39,111 nucleotides of DNA from an uncultured Prevotellaceae bacterium (GCA_900315105.1 OMXX01000065.1:1-39111), one strand, 5' to 3'; numbered from the stretch's first letter, positions 18,610 through 26,542 are shown. The notes: a model not told the origin generated them from the sequence alone. Translations and numbers: made by a program.

Positions 18610-20211
18610 ATGGTTAAAATAATTATTTTATGGGTTGCCAGCATATCATTAAGTTGGCTGGCGTCTTATCTTAAAGAGCTATACGACCCAACTCAAGATT
18701 TGAGAAACATTCTGCTCACATTATACATGTCACTTGTGTTGATTGCACAACTGGCTACTATCTATTATACAGCATCGAAGTCTCCATTCATGTCTATGAT
18801 AGCCATCATAGCATTCACTTACTACTGGCTATCTTTTCCTGCTTTAATTCTCACTGGAGATGCTGCAGGCGTTGGAATGGCACGTGGGTTTGCCCCAATA
18901 ATCAACGGCATAGCTGCATTAATTTTTGGCATCATAGCTTATCTGTTAATCAAATTTCTATCTCCAGCGGGATTGTATATTTCTTTGGTAATATCAATAA
19001 TCATTGGTTTTGCAAACATCATAAGCAATAGCCATTCGTTAATATCTGGTGCCTCTGTTGAACAGGATGCTAGTTTTCATGGCATTAGCAAGGAAGATTA
19101 CCTTAAAGCCAAATTCAGAGAAAGCATGATTGAGGATGGTGACCCATGGGATGCTATGGATCTTGACGCTTCTCCTGAAGAAGTGGATTCTTGGAACGTC
19201 GGCAACTGCCATGATATTATTCTTCGCTCATATCAAGCTGACGCTAACCTATACCTTAAAGGACATTTTGCATTCCCTGAAGATACCCTCGACATTGATG
19301 AGCCGATCATACACGATTATTTTTTCAAAGGTGAGCATTACTTTGATCAGGAAAGCACCAAATCATACATACCAAGAGATGTGTATATGGCATGGTACGA
19401 TCGCTATGATGGCAAGATATACCAGTTAAGTGCCCAATTACCTGACAGTTTAAGTCATTATTTCGATGATGCAGAGAAATACAAGTTTGATAATGTATAT
19501 TTCTACGTTATGCCAAAAGGTAAAGTGGTGATGTTCCACAAGAGAAGGCGTGAGATTCATAACATCATGATTGGCGAGCCCTTGCAAGGTGAGGAAACCA
19601 CAAAATATAATGATGTCGCAAAGCGGTTTTTCCAAGAGAATAATATTAAAGCCACAAAATCAACAAAGCTCCCAATTCCTTCATTGGAGACTATAAACAA
19701 TTACCTCAAGCGTTTCAACTACACCGTTTCATTTACTACAGCAGACAAGCAATACAAGATATCAAAGACCATCTGTAACTTCTTCAATGGCGAAAGGATA
19801 TTATCCGATAACACCTGGAGGGAAAAGATGCAACCTGCCCGACTGAAAGATGTATTCCTGCGATTCAATAATCAGAAAGACAAATATTCTTGTTTCGTAT
19901 TCTTCAACGAAGAAGAGATTCTGAAGGCTTTTGATCACGTATTCTCGTCTGCAGACAACACCAGTCAGGCAGAGTTCAACATTAAGATTGGAACCAAACT
20001 TGACGCATTTGAGTTTACACTAAAAGCTGGCAACCGATCATACACGTTGAAGAATACAGAGATAAGGCTCTATAAGAACAATTCACGCGATAAAGGTGAA
20101 CTTGTATTCAAAAACTACAAAGGTAAACGCCAAAACGTGCTGAAAAACATCGACATCAGCATTGAATTAAGAAGAAACCTTTCTGATGAGGACGATATAA
20201 TTGAAGAGTGA
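18610..20211 (+). CDS. Membrane-anchored DUF2931-like protein of unknown function
   Basis: 533 residues. The N-terminal ~145 residues form about four hydrophobic membrane segments (MVKIIILWVASISLSWLASY; NILLTLYMSLVLIAQLA; IAIIAFTYYWLSFPALIL; ALIFGIIAYLLIKF and onward). A long soluble region follows. Residues ~260-310 contain DVYMAWYDRYDGKIYQLSAQ and FDNVYFYVMPKGKVVMFHK, which resemble the DUF2931 pattern (Trp-Tyr ... Lp ... P-x-G-x-V-x). DUF2931 proteins are of unknown function, some near type VI secretion loci. The C-terminal ~200 residues are not recognised. The gene is A+T-rich compared with the upstream operon, suggesting accessory DNA. Confidence 0.5.
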   Translation: MVKIIILWVASISLSWLASYLKELYDPTQDLRNILLTLYMSLVLIAQLATIYYTASKSPFMSMIAIIAFTYYWLSFPALILTGDAAGVGMARGFAPIINGIAALIFGIIAYLLIKFLSPAGLYISLVISIIIGFANIISNSHSLISGASVEQDASFHGISKEDYLKAKFRESMIEDGDPWDAMDLDASPEEVDSWNVGNCHDIILRSYQADANLYLKGHFAFPEDTLDIDEPIIHDYFFKGEHYFDQESTKSYIPRDVYMAWYDRYDGKIYQLSAQLPDSLSHYFDDAEKYKFDNVYFYVMPKGKVVMFHKRRREIHNIMIGEPLQGEETTKYNDVAKRFFQENNIKATKSTKLPIPSLETINNYLKRFNYTVSFTTADKQYKISKTICNFFNGERILSDNTWREKMQPARLKDVFLRFNNQKDKYSCFVFFNEEEILKAFDHVFSSADNTSQAEFNIKIGTKLDAFEFTLKAGNRSYTLKNTEIRLYKNNSRDKGELVFKNYKGKRQNVLKNIDISIELRRNLSDEDDIIEE

Positions 20212-20408
20212 CGGTCTCTCCCCCGCCCTCTCCCATAGGCTGTTTTAAAGCACCAGAGGTGCGTCTATATTGAATGACGTTAAAATAATTGGTGTCCGAT
20301 ATTCTTCTTTTATCAGGCACCAAAATTTTTTGTTCCTTTGTGACTCTATTATTCGACTAACTAAACTCGCTGTAAGTCCGCTTTCCCTCTTATCTAGAAT
20401 AAGGGCTT

Positions 20409-20462
20409 CACCGACTTTGCACCGACTTTGGTACGGAGGATCAACGGAGGATCATAGGAGGA
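20409..20462. repeat. Two adjacent 11-bp tandem duplications
   Basis: CACCGACTTTG occurs twice head to tail (20409-20430). After GT, ACGGAGGATCA occurs twice (20433-20454), then TAGGAGGA. Both units are 11 bp, about one helical turn. Confidence 0.8.
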
Positions 20463-20535
20463 AGAACGAACCTAAAGGGTAGGAAAATTTGCCCAGTCGT
20501 CGAACTCTCGTTATTTCTGTTTATGTTGTAAAGGT

Positions 20536-20647
20536 AACCTCAGTTCGACGAATTCATGGCAAACGCATCTCCGATGCTGAACTGACAATAATTACCAATC
20601 TTACCAATCTTTTTCCAATAAAAAATGATAATTTCGAACTCACGTTA
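20536..20647. repeat. Cluster of palindromic arms (TAACGTGAG family)
   Basis: TAACCTCAGTTCGACGAA (20536-20553), an inverted GAACTGAC half-arm (20579-20586) and an inverted CGAACTCACGTTA arm (20635-20647). It could be a degenerate small element with inverted termini. Confidence 0.6.
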
Positions 20648-20650
20648 AAT

Positions 20651-20854
20651 AATCAAATACCGCCAAAGAAAAAGAGAGAAATTCTGTTCATAGCTCCAAA
20701 GCGAGGGGAAAGCGATGGAATAACAGATATAAAAAAAGCACCCGCCCTTGGAAGGACGAGTGCCTATATTTAATTTTATGTTACTTTCTCTTGGGATTAG
20801 TAAGAGATAACGAGTACGTTGCTCATGCTCCAGAAACGAGCTGCGTCTGTGATA
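20651..20854. repeat. Direct repeat copy A (~205 bp), partner of 25137-25343
   Basis: Nearly identical to 25137-25343, with a few substitutions and short indels. It carries the last 18 codons, stop and terminator of the Cbp1-like lipoprotein gene plus about 80 bp beyond. It begins 3 nt after a palindromic arm. Confidence 0.95.
20731..20763 (-). terminator. Intrinsic terminator in repeat copy A
   Basis: The hairpin GCACTCGTCCTT / AAGGGCGGGTGC (with G-U pairs) is followed on the minus strand by seven T. It would end the Sel1-containing operon. Confidence 0.75.
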
Positions 20855-20952
20855 ATGAAATCAAACTCCTTTCGTTCTTGTGCCATAACAAATAGCACGT
20901 AAAAACATGACAACAATAATATTGATATTCTTTTCATAATCTGCATACCCAT
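20797..20952 (-). CDS. Chimeric mini-ORF: signal peptide fused to the Cbp1-like C-terminus
   Basis: A 51-residue frame. Translation may start at 20952 or, better, at the ATG at 20937 (MKRISILLLSCFYVLFVMAQ), which gives a signal peptide ending MAQ. After ERKEFDFI the frame enters direct repeat copy A and ends ITDAARFWSMSNVLVISY, identical to the last 18 residues of the lipoprotein at 25286-26146. The N-terminus is not from that lipoprotein. It starts 31 nt after the Sel1 gene stop and precedes a terminator. Either it is a rearrangement scar (the 5' stub of a lost secreted gene joined to a host 3' end) or an expressed small secreted peptide. Confidence 0.55.
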   Translation of the reverse strand: MGMQIMKRISILLLSCFYVLFVMAQERKEFDFIITDAARFWSMSNVLVISY

Positions 20953-20983
20953 GATGATTCTTTTCTTATGTATATCGCCTTAT

Positions 20984-21964
20984 TTAGTTTGACATAATTT
21001 GTGCAAGAGCTTTTTCTGCAGCGACTTTCAGATTAGAATCATATTCCTGTCCGCAACATATATTAAGGATATTGATAGCCTTATCAAGGTCAATGTCAAC
21101 TCCCTCACCATTTGCATATGAAATAGCCTGAGAATAACCAGCCCTCATGTCTCCTAATTCATATGCTTTTTTGAAACAATTTGACATATTTCTTAAATCA
21201 TGTAATTCTTCATAACATGATGCCATATTCTTGTATGCGTCTGTGATGCTTGCTATATTATTTTCGATAGCTTGCCTGTAAAATTCTATTGCCTTTGAGA
21301 CGTCTTTAGATATGCCCTCTCCTGTTTGATATGCATATCCTACAGCCATACAAGCATCTGGATGATGATTCTTTGCACCTTTTAATGCATATTCAATTGA
21401 TGCAGATACGGATTTCTCAACTCCGATACCATAAGCATAGCATCTATATAATTGATAAGGAGCATTATATGCCCCCAAGGTGTCAGCTTCCATATAACAT
21501 TCGAATGCTTTAGAGCAATCTTTCCCAATGCCTACGCCACACTCATAGAATTCTCCCATTAGTTCCGTTGACCTTGCATCTTTGCATTCATAACCTTTCT
21601 GAGCCCAGAAAAAGGCTTTACTAAAGTTTTGCTTTGTTCCGTGACCATTAGCATACGATAAAGCCACATCATAGTAAGCTCTTTCAAAACCATGATTAGC
21701 GGCCTTCAAATACCAATCGAAAATCTCTGATATATTGCTCGGCTTTATTTCTTGAAGGCATAGACATTCGGCAATTTGGTACTCAGCTTCCGCTACACCC
21801 ATTTCTGCTGCCATTTTGAAGTATTTGATAGCCTCTTCATAATTAGGCTTAACGTCATCTTGAGGACACAAATAATTGTAACCTAATAGCATTTGACAAC
21901 GAATATCGCCCTGAAGAGCCTGTTGTATCATTTCTGATGACTCGTGTATGTTATTGTCATTCAT
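20984..21964 (-). CDS. Sel1-repeat (TPR-like) protein
   Basis: 326 residues with no signal peptide. Sel1-like repeats of ~36 residues run through almost the whole length: YEEAIKYFKMAAEMGVAEAE, FDWYLKAANHGFERAYYDVA, SKAFFWAQKGYECKDARSTE, and AIEFYRQAIENN near the C-terminus. Glycine-rich connectors include ANGHGTKQN and QTGEGISKD. Sel1 proteins are protein-interaction scaffolds, so no enzymatic role is inferred. It is the last full gene of an A+T-rich minus-strand operon, 34 nt after its upstream neighbour. Confidence 0.85.
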   Translation of the reverse strand: MNDNNIHESSEMIQQALQGDIRCQMLLGYNYLCPQDDVKPNYEEAIKYFKMAAEMGVAEAEYQIAECLCLQEIKPSNISEIFDWYLKAANHGFERAYYDVALSYANGHGTKQNFSKAFFWAQKGYECKDARSTELMGEFYECGVGIGKDCSKAFECYMEADTLGAYNAPYQLYRCYAYGIGVEKSVSASIEYALKGAKNHHPDACMAVGYAYQTGEGISKDVSKAIEFYRQAIENNIASITDAYKNMASCYEELHDLRNMSNCFKKAYELGDMRAGYSQAISYANGEGVDIDLDKAINILNICCGQEYDSNLKVAAEKALAQIMSN

Positions 21965-21998
21965 TTTCCAGGTTATTATAATGTTAGCTCGATAAGCA

Positions 21999-23027
21999 TT
22001 AATCTATTTTTGCTAATATGCGTTCTATTTCTTTAAGAAATATCGGTAAATACTCCTTTGCACGTTTGCTTTTCGCAGAATGAAGTAGAGGTTGCTTATA
22101 TTGAGAAAAACTTGTGTCGCTTAGATATAATTCAGCAGCAATCATATCGGCATAATTATTGGCAACGTTTTGATGCTTGCTAAAATATTCCAATGCATAA
22201 TCTGTATTCTCATTAACGTATTTGATACAATATCCGCCAAGCATTTCAGAAACAGCTCCATCTGCTATATTTACGGCTTCATTCAAGACATAGAAATAAA
22301 GCATCTTTTTGTAGCCGTTAGTTGAAGAACATAATGTATCCAATATAGCTGCAGACATATCGTTGTCAGATAATTTTATCTCATGCAAATACAGTTTCAT
22401 GATATTATTGTCAACATCAATAGACTTGATAATTTCAGACTTCGAGTTTTCATCAAGATCATCCCAGTATTGACAATCTTTCTCGATTTTGGCTTTTCCA
22501 TTTTCATCTTCGTTTGATGTCGTAAATAGATAACCAATATAATCATTTATCGCATCTAAACTGTTCTTTGCATATTTATCATCGGATGTTGTATATTCGC
22601 TCCATTCATATTTCTTGATATGCTTCGAATCCTCTAACACAAAATACCAATATATAGGGGTATAGTAATCTCTTTTCTTGTTAACGGACTCTTTTATATT
22701 TTTACTGTCTAGCAAAAATAAACGAGCCAAAAGAGAATTATCTGCCGGCATTTCTTTTCGGATTGTTTTTCCTCCTTCTGTTCTGAAACCATAATACAAG
22801 ACAAAAGAATTATCTTTCTTAACTGTTATTGCCCATATGTTTTCAAAGAATATAGAGCAGAAATCTCTATTTGATAGACTGTCACTTAAATTTTCTTTCT
22901 CAATAATTCTATTAACGTAATTGCAGCCAGCCTCATACTCCTTAATTAATAAAGAGTCAGTTGAAACTGCATATACATTAAGGAAAGAAAAACAAACTAT
23001 GATGTTCAAGAATAAAGATTTCATCAA
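21999..23027 (-). CDS. Secreted protein of unknown function
   Basis: 342 residues beginning with a signal peptide (MMKSLFLNIIVCFSFLNVYA). The mature part is charged and mostly helical in composition, with many Asp, Lys, Tyr and Asn residues; no catalytic motif is recognised. Features include GYLFTTSNEDENG and a C-terminal helical region (ADMIAAELYLSD ... KEIERILAKID). It is third in the operon, 52 nt after the lipoprotein gene, and strongly A+T-rich. Confidence 0.6.
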   Translation of the reverse strand: MMKSLFLNIIVCFSFLNVYAVSTDSLLIKEYEAGCNYVNRIIEKENLSDSLSNRDFCSIFFENIWAITVKKDNSFVLYYGFRTEGGKTIRKEMPADNSLLARLFLLDSKNIKESVNKKRDYYTPIYWYFVLEDSKHIKKYEWSEYTTSDDKYAKNSLDAINDYIGYLFTTSNEDENGKAKIEKDCQYWDDLDENSKSEIIKSIDVDNNIMKLYLHEIKLSDNDMSAAILDTLCSSTNGYKKMLYFYVLNEAVNIADGAVSEMLGGYCIKYVNENTDYALEYFSKHQNVANNYADMIAAELYLSDTSFSQYKQPLLHSAKSKRAKEYLPIFLKEIERILAKID

Positions 23028-23079
23028 AATATAGTTTTAATGTTTGATTACTGATATACTCACCAATTGAATCGATTGC

Positions 23080-23643
23080 TCAACAGGCATGATATTCGTA
23101 TTTCTTTAAAAGAAATTTCTTATTGCTATAAACATAATCGAAACTTATGCTCCAGTTGTCTTCCTCCTCTAATCCTATTTGGAATAAAAGGCTGGAGTCA
23201 TTTAATAATTTTACATCTACATATCGAATACATAGAGTTTCATATTCTTCTTGTTTCGCAATTTTACATAATTCCTCGCGAGTAATGGTTTTCTTGAATA
23301 CATGATTCCCATCTCCTATATAGATGTGTAATTTCCTGTCATAGTGTACAATGCTATCCAATTTGTTTTCTCCACCAAGAGTAAACTTTAGAACGCATTT
23401 CCCCGTACTATCATTTGTCGTAAAATGTTTTACATGAAAACGCCCAATGAAAGAATCAAGATAGCAGGCAATACTATCATTTGCAGGAGGCATAATCTTA
23501 CTGATGCTATCATTCTGGGAGATATCATTAATGCCATTATTTTCACATTCACTTTTCTCGTTCTTTGTAGCAGAAGTGTCTCTGCAAGAACCTAATAGTA
23601 ATAGTGCAAAAAATATAAATGCAAGAAAGCCTTTCTTTTTCAT
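23080..23643 (-). CDS. Small lipoprotein of unknown function
   Basis: 187 residues. The signal peptide ends with a clear lipobox LLGSC (Cys20), so the protein is probably lipid-anchored in the cell envelope. A Ser/Asn/Asp-rich linker (KSECENNGINDISQNDS) leads to a beta-rich domain (KLHIYIGDGNHVFKKTI, LLFQIGLEEEDNWSISFDY). No family is recognised. It is 51 nt downstream of the LRR gene in the same operon. Confidence 0.65.
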   Translation of the reverse strand: MKKKGFLAFIFFALLLLGSCRDTSATKNEKSECENNGINDISQNDSISKIMPPANDSIACYLDSFIGRFHVKHFTTNDSTGKCVLKFTLGGENKLDSIVHYDRKLHIYIGDGNHVFKKTITREELCKIAKQEEYETLCIRYVDVKLLNDSSLLFQIGLEEEDNWSISFDYVYSNKKFLLKKYEYHAC

Positions 23644-23694
23644 ATGTATAAAAGCTAATAGTATGGGAATATGAAATCTGAATCTATAATATAA

Positions 23695-25077
23695 TCAGTA
23701 TGGCATTATTTTTAGCTGTTTCCAAATTGGATGCTTCTTGTATTTCTTGTAGGCAATCTTTGGAACATAAACGCATACATTTCTTAGATATTTGAATCCG
23801 ATAACATAATCTTCTTCATTACTTTTTAAAATTTCTTTCATATCCTCTTCTGGAATTTCATCTCCTATTTTTGTTATGATAGGGGGAACTGTATGGCATA
23901 GATAAATATTTCTTAGATTATTACAAAAAAGAAAAGAACATAAATCGAATTCCTTGATAGAATTTGGTATTCTTACGGCTCGTATTGCCGAAGAATTAAA
24001 TGCATATTTTTCTATTTCTTTGACACCATCAGGAATATAAACACTATCAATTTTGACTCCGACAAACGACCAGCATGCAATTATTTTTATACCATCAGGA
24101 ATGATTGTATTTGAACATGCAGAAACTAAGGTGTTAGTGCTTGTTTTAATTATTGCGTTACAGTTATTCCTTGAATCATAAATTTTATTGTTGGGATCTA
24201 CCGCAATTGACTTCAGACTTTTGCAACCTTCAAAAAGTGCTGGAGCAATAAAACTAACTCTATTCGGAATAAAGATACTTTCAAGCCTTTCACATCCGTA
24301 AAAAGCATATACTCCAATAGTATCAAGCCTATTTTGCAACTTTATAGATGTAAGATTTTTACAGTTTTCAAATGCATCCCTTGCTATCGTCAGTCCATTT
24401 TCATTTGATTCTGAACTTGAATTGTCTTCAAAATCTACCCGAAACAAACTGTCACACGAACAAAAACATTTATAACTAATACTTCTTATATTCTTCGGAA
24501 TTGTTATTTGCTTTAACCTCTTTCTATTTGAGAAAGCTTTTTCTCTCAATTTAGTTACAGAAGCAGGTATTGTTGAACTCGCACTTCCTGCAAGCATTTC
24601 ATTGGTTTTTGAATCGATTATTGCATGCGAATTATCTCTGGAATCGTAATAAGGGTTTTGTGGGGAAACAGTAATGCTAACAAGATTTGATTCATCAAAT
24701 GCAGTAGGCTTAATTACTTCTACAGAAGCTGGAATAAATACACTATCCAGATTCTCACAATTTGAAAACGCGTTATATATAATATATTTTAAGGTGTTTG
24801 GGAGTTTTACATATTGTAAGTCTTTTCTATAACTGAAAGCACCTCCCTGAATCAAAGATACTGGCATATTTTCTCCATTGACAAGAATGGAATCTGGGAT
24901 AATAAGCCTATTGCATATTTTCGAAGTGTCCGCAAAACCCACACAAACCACTCCTTTGTCGTTAGGAAAATGTAAATATCTAACATTGTCTTGTATTACT
25001 TGTATTGTTTGTTTTTCCTCATCCGCCTTAATGGCATGAGATACACAGAAAAAGCATATAATTAATAGTATTCGCAT
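23695..25077 (-). CDS. BspA-like leucine-rich repeat (LRR_5) secreted protein
   Basis: 460 residues with signal peptide MRILLIICFFCVSHAIKA. Repeats of ~23 residues are of the LRR_5/BspA type: GGAFSYRKDLQYVKLPNTLK, NAFSNCENLDSVFIPASVEV, AFYGCERLESIFIPNRVSFI and SAIRAVRIPNSIKEF. They are interspersed with YYDSRDNSHAIIDSKTNE islands. BspA-like proteins of Tannerella and Prevotella mediate surface adhesion, a role that can only be suggested here. No C-terminal type IX secretion domain is evident; the end YVPKIAYKKYKKHPIWKQLK is typical of the family. First gene of the accessory operon. Confidence 0.85.
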   Translation of the reverse strand: MRILLIICFFCVSHAIKADEEKQTIQVIQDNVRYLHFPNDKGVVCVGFADTSKICNRLIIPDSILVNGENMPVSLIQGGAFSYRKDLQYVKLPNTLKYIIYNAFSNCENLDSVFIPASVEVIKPTAFDESNLVSITVSPQNPYYDSRDNSHAIIDSKTNEMLAGSASSTIPASVTKLREKAFSNRKRLKQITIPKNIRSISYKCFCSCDSLFRVDFEDNSSSESNENGLTIARDAFENCKNLTSIKLQNRLDTIGVYAFYGCERLESIFIPNRVSFIAPALFEGCKSLKSIAVDPNNKIYDSRNNCNAIIKTSTNTLVSACSNTIIPDGIKIIACWSFVGVKIDSVYIPDGVKEIEKYAFNSSAIRAVRIPNSIKEFDLCSFLFCNNLRNIYLCHTVPPIITKIGDEIPEEDMKEILKSNEEDYVIGFKYLRNVCVYVPKIAYKKYKKHPIWKQLKIMPY

Positions 25078-25121
25078 AGCAGTCTTACTTTAATATGTTA
25101 TTATATTGCCTATATCGAGGA

Positions 25122-25153
25122 CAAAGGTAAACAAAAAATCAAATACCGCCAAA
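25122..25153 (-). promoter_or_regulatory. Promoter of the LRR-lipoprotein-Sel1 operon; -33 box lies in the direct repeat
   Basis: TACCTTTG (25122-25129) is preceded by TTTG (25150-25153) with exactly 20 nt between, a full Bacteroidetes consensus. The -33 element falls inside direct repeat copy B, the -7 outside it. Confidence 0.75.
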
Positions 25154-25343
25154 GAAAAAGAGAGAAATTCTGTTCATAGCTCCAAAGCTAAGGGGGGAGC
25201 GATGGAATAACAGATACAAAAAAAGCACCCGCCCTTGGAAGGACGAGTGCCTATATTTAATTTTTTATGTTACTTTCTCTTGGGATTAGTAAGAGATAAC
25301 GAGTACGTTGCTCATGCTCCAGAAACGAGCTGCGTCTGTGATA
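25137..25343. repeat. Direct repeat copy B (~205 bp), partner of 20651-20854
   Basis: It spans the last 18 codons, stop and terminator of the Cbp1-like gene and about 80 bp downstream. Differences from copy A are a few substitutions and short indels in the non-coding part. Confidence 0.95.
25218..25250 (-). terminator. Intrinsic terminator of the Cbp1-like gene
   Basis: The 12-bp stem GCACTCGTCCTT / AAGGGCGGGTGC is followed by seven T on the minus strand, 36 nt after the stop codon. Confidence 0.85.
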
Positions 25344-26146
25344 GTCAGAGTAGATGACTTGTCACCAGTCTTAGTGAGAGTGTAAGAACCTGCAGGAGCC
25401 TGTGTGAGGATCTTAGGCTTAGCGCTTGGGATGTTGAATGACTTCTTAGCGCGCATATCGATCTTAGTGAGCTTAGAGAGGTCGCCAGCAGAGAGGTCGA
25501 GCTTCTTCTTAGAGAAGAGACCGCCACCGATCATGAGACCCTTAGCCTTGAGCTCCTTGCTTGTACCGATGATGTAGTAAGCCTCGTTCATCTTGTCAGT
25601 CTGAGCTGTGATTGTCTGATCCTTAGCGATGTTCTGATCAGTAAGCTCTCTTACGTTGTTACCGAGGTTAGTTACCTGAGTATTGAGCTCAGCGATGCTA
25701 ACGTTCTTATCCTCGATCTGCTTCTTGAGATCCTCGATCTCCTTATCCTTCTCATCAAGCTGAGCCTGCATCTTCTCGAGCATTTCCTGCATCTTAGCAG
25801 CGTGAGCGCTCTTCTCGCTCTTAAGTCTTGACTGGAGCTTAGAGATCTTATCGCGATACTTCTGGAGGATAGTCTTGTAAGCCTCTACGTTCTGCTTGAG
25901 ACGCTGACGGTTTGGAACGCCACCCTCAGTATTCTTCATGAGGATACCCTCTGCAGCTACAACGCTGTCCATAGAGAAATTGATAGCATCTGTGAACTCC
26001 TCGTCAGCCTGAAGCTGATTCTGCTGTTCTGCTACTACGTTACGGAGTGAGTCAAGCTGCTTCTGAGTCTGCTCTGCCTGATTGCCACATGAACCAAGTG
26101 AGATTGCTGCAACTGCGATAGCTGCAAAAGAGAAAATTTTTTTCAT
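25286..26146 (-). CDS. Coiled-coil lipoprotein, Cbp1-like (collagen-binding adhesin family)
   Basis: 286 residues. The signal peptide has lipobox SLGSC (Cys20). Residues ~25-190 are a long heptad-rich coiled coil (KQLDSLRNVVAEQQNQLQ; QLDEKDKEIEDLKKQIEDKN). The C-terminal domain (YYIIGTSKELKAKGLM, KILTQAPAGSYTL, ITDAARFWSMSNVLVISY) matches what I recall of the Bacteroides Cbp1 family of collagen-binding glycoprotein adhesins. A role in surface adhesion or envelope structure is inferred. The gene has a canonical promoter and its own terminator. Its codon use is much more biased than the A+T-rich operon downstream, suggesting high expression. Its 3' end is duplicated at 20797-20854. Confidence 0.75.
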   Translation of the reverse strand: MKKIFSFAAIAVAAISLGSCGNQAEQTQKQLDSLRNVVAEQQNQLQADEEFTDAINFSMDSVVAAEGILMKNTEGGVPNRQRLKQNVEAYKTILQKYRDKISKLQSRLKSEKSAHAAKMQEMLEKMQAQLDEKDKEIEDLKKQIEDKNVSIAELNTQVTNLGNNVRELTDQNIAKDQTITAQTDKMNEAYYIIGTSKELKAKGLMIGGGLFSKKKLDLSAGDLSKLTKIDMRAKKSFNIPSAKPKILTQAPAGSYTLTKTGDKSSTLTITDAARFWSMSNVLVISY

Positions 26147-26223
26147 TTTACTTTTTATATTAGGTGAATAAATTTTTTATACCGTCTTTATTAAAAGTCG
26201 AATACAATTTCCATTTATCATGT

Positions 26224-26272
26224 GACCTGACCTTAGACCTTTGTCCTTTGACTTTAGCCTTTAGTCGTTGGT
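26224..26272. repeat. Heptanucleotide repeat array (7 units)
   Basis: Phased 7-mers GACCTGA, CCTTAGA, CCTTTGT, CCTTTGA, CTTTAGC, CTTTAGT, CGTTGGT, in the leader of the Cbp1-like gene. Confidence 0.65.
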
Positions 26273-26286
26273 CTGATTTTCGTTTG

Positions 26287-26318
26287 CAAAGGTATGAAAA
26301 CCAATCGAAACTACCAAA
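26287..26318 (-). promoter_or_regulatory. Promoter of the Cbp1-like lipoprotein gene
   Basis: TACCTTTG (26287-26294) with TTTG (26315-26318), 20 nt apart, on the minus strand; a perfect consensus. The leader to the ATG at 26146 is about 130 nt. Confidence 0.8.
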
Positions 26319-26387
26319 TTGTGGCCTCTGATTATAAGAAATAGTAATACCCTTTAACATACTTTCAGCATCAAAAAGCCTCTTTTT

Positions 26388-26419
26388 TTTGGTTGTTAAA
26401 AAATTTTTTCATAAATTTG
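26388..26419 (+). promoter_or_regulatory. Promoter of the luxS unit
   Basis: TTTG (26388-26391), 20 nt, then TAAATTTG (26412-26419). The leader to luxS is about 180 nt and contains heptamer arrays and a GC-rich palindrome. Confidence 0.75.
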
Positions 26420-26430
26420 CACTCGGGAAT

Positions 26431-26520
26431 AGGGTGTTGGGTGATAGGTGTTAGGTGGTGGCGATTTGTATTGTAAATCACATGCCCCTAAACACTAATC
26501 TCTAAACTCTAACCTCTAAA
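26431..26520. repeat. Two heptanucleotide arrays upstream of luxS
   Basis: Array 1 (26431-26458): AGGGTGT, TGGGTGA, TAGGTGT, TAGGTGG. Array 2 (26486-26520): CCCTAAA, CACTAAT, CTCTAAA, CTCTAAC, CTCTAAA. The units stay in strict 7-nt phase but vary in sequence. Confidence 0.7.
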
Positions 26521-26542
26521 CAAGTAATTAATAAACATGCGC

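Larger units (their letters stand above)
20212..20650. other. Gene-free repeat-rich spacer
   Basis: No supported gene. It contains a GC-rich palindrome remnant (20216-20240, CTCTCCCCCGCCCTCTCCC), two neighbouring 11-bp tandem duplications (20409-20454), and a palindromic-arm cluster (20536-20647) that ends 3 nt before the 204-bp direct repeat. Open frames here cross these repeats and look incidental. Confidence 0.55.

Noticed and set aside
20489..20773. Plus-strand 94-codon frame before the Sel1 operon
   Set aside because: It runs across a palindromic-arm cluster, the direct repeat and the terminator hairpin, has no family resemblance and no promoter.
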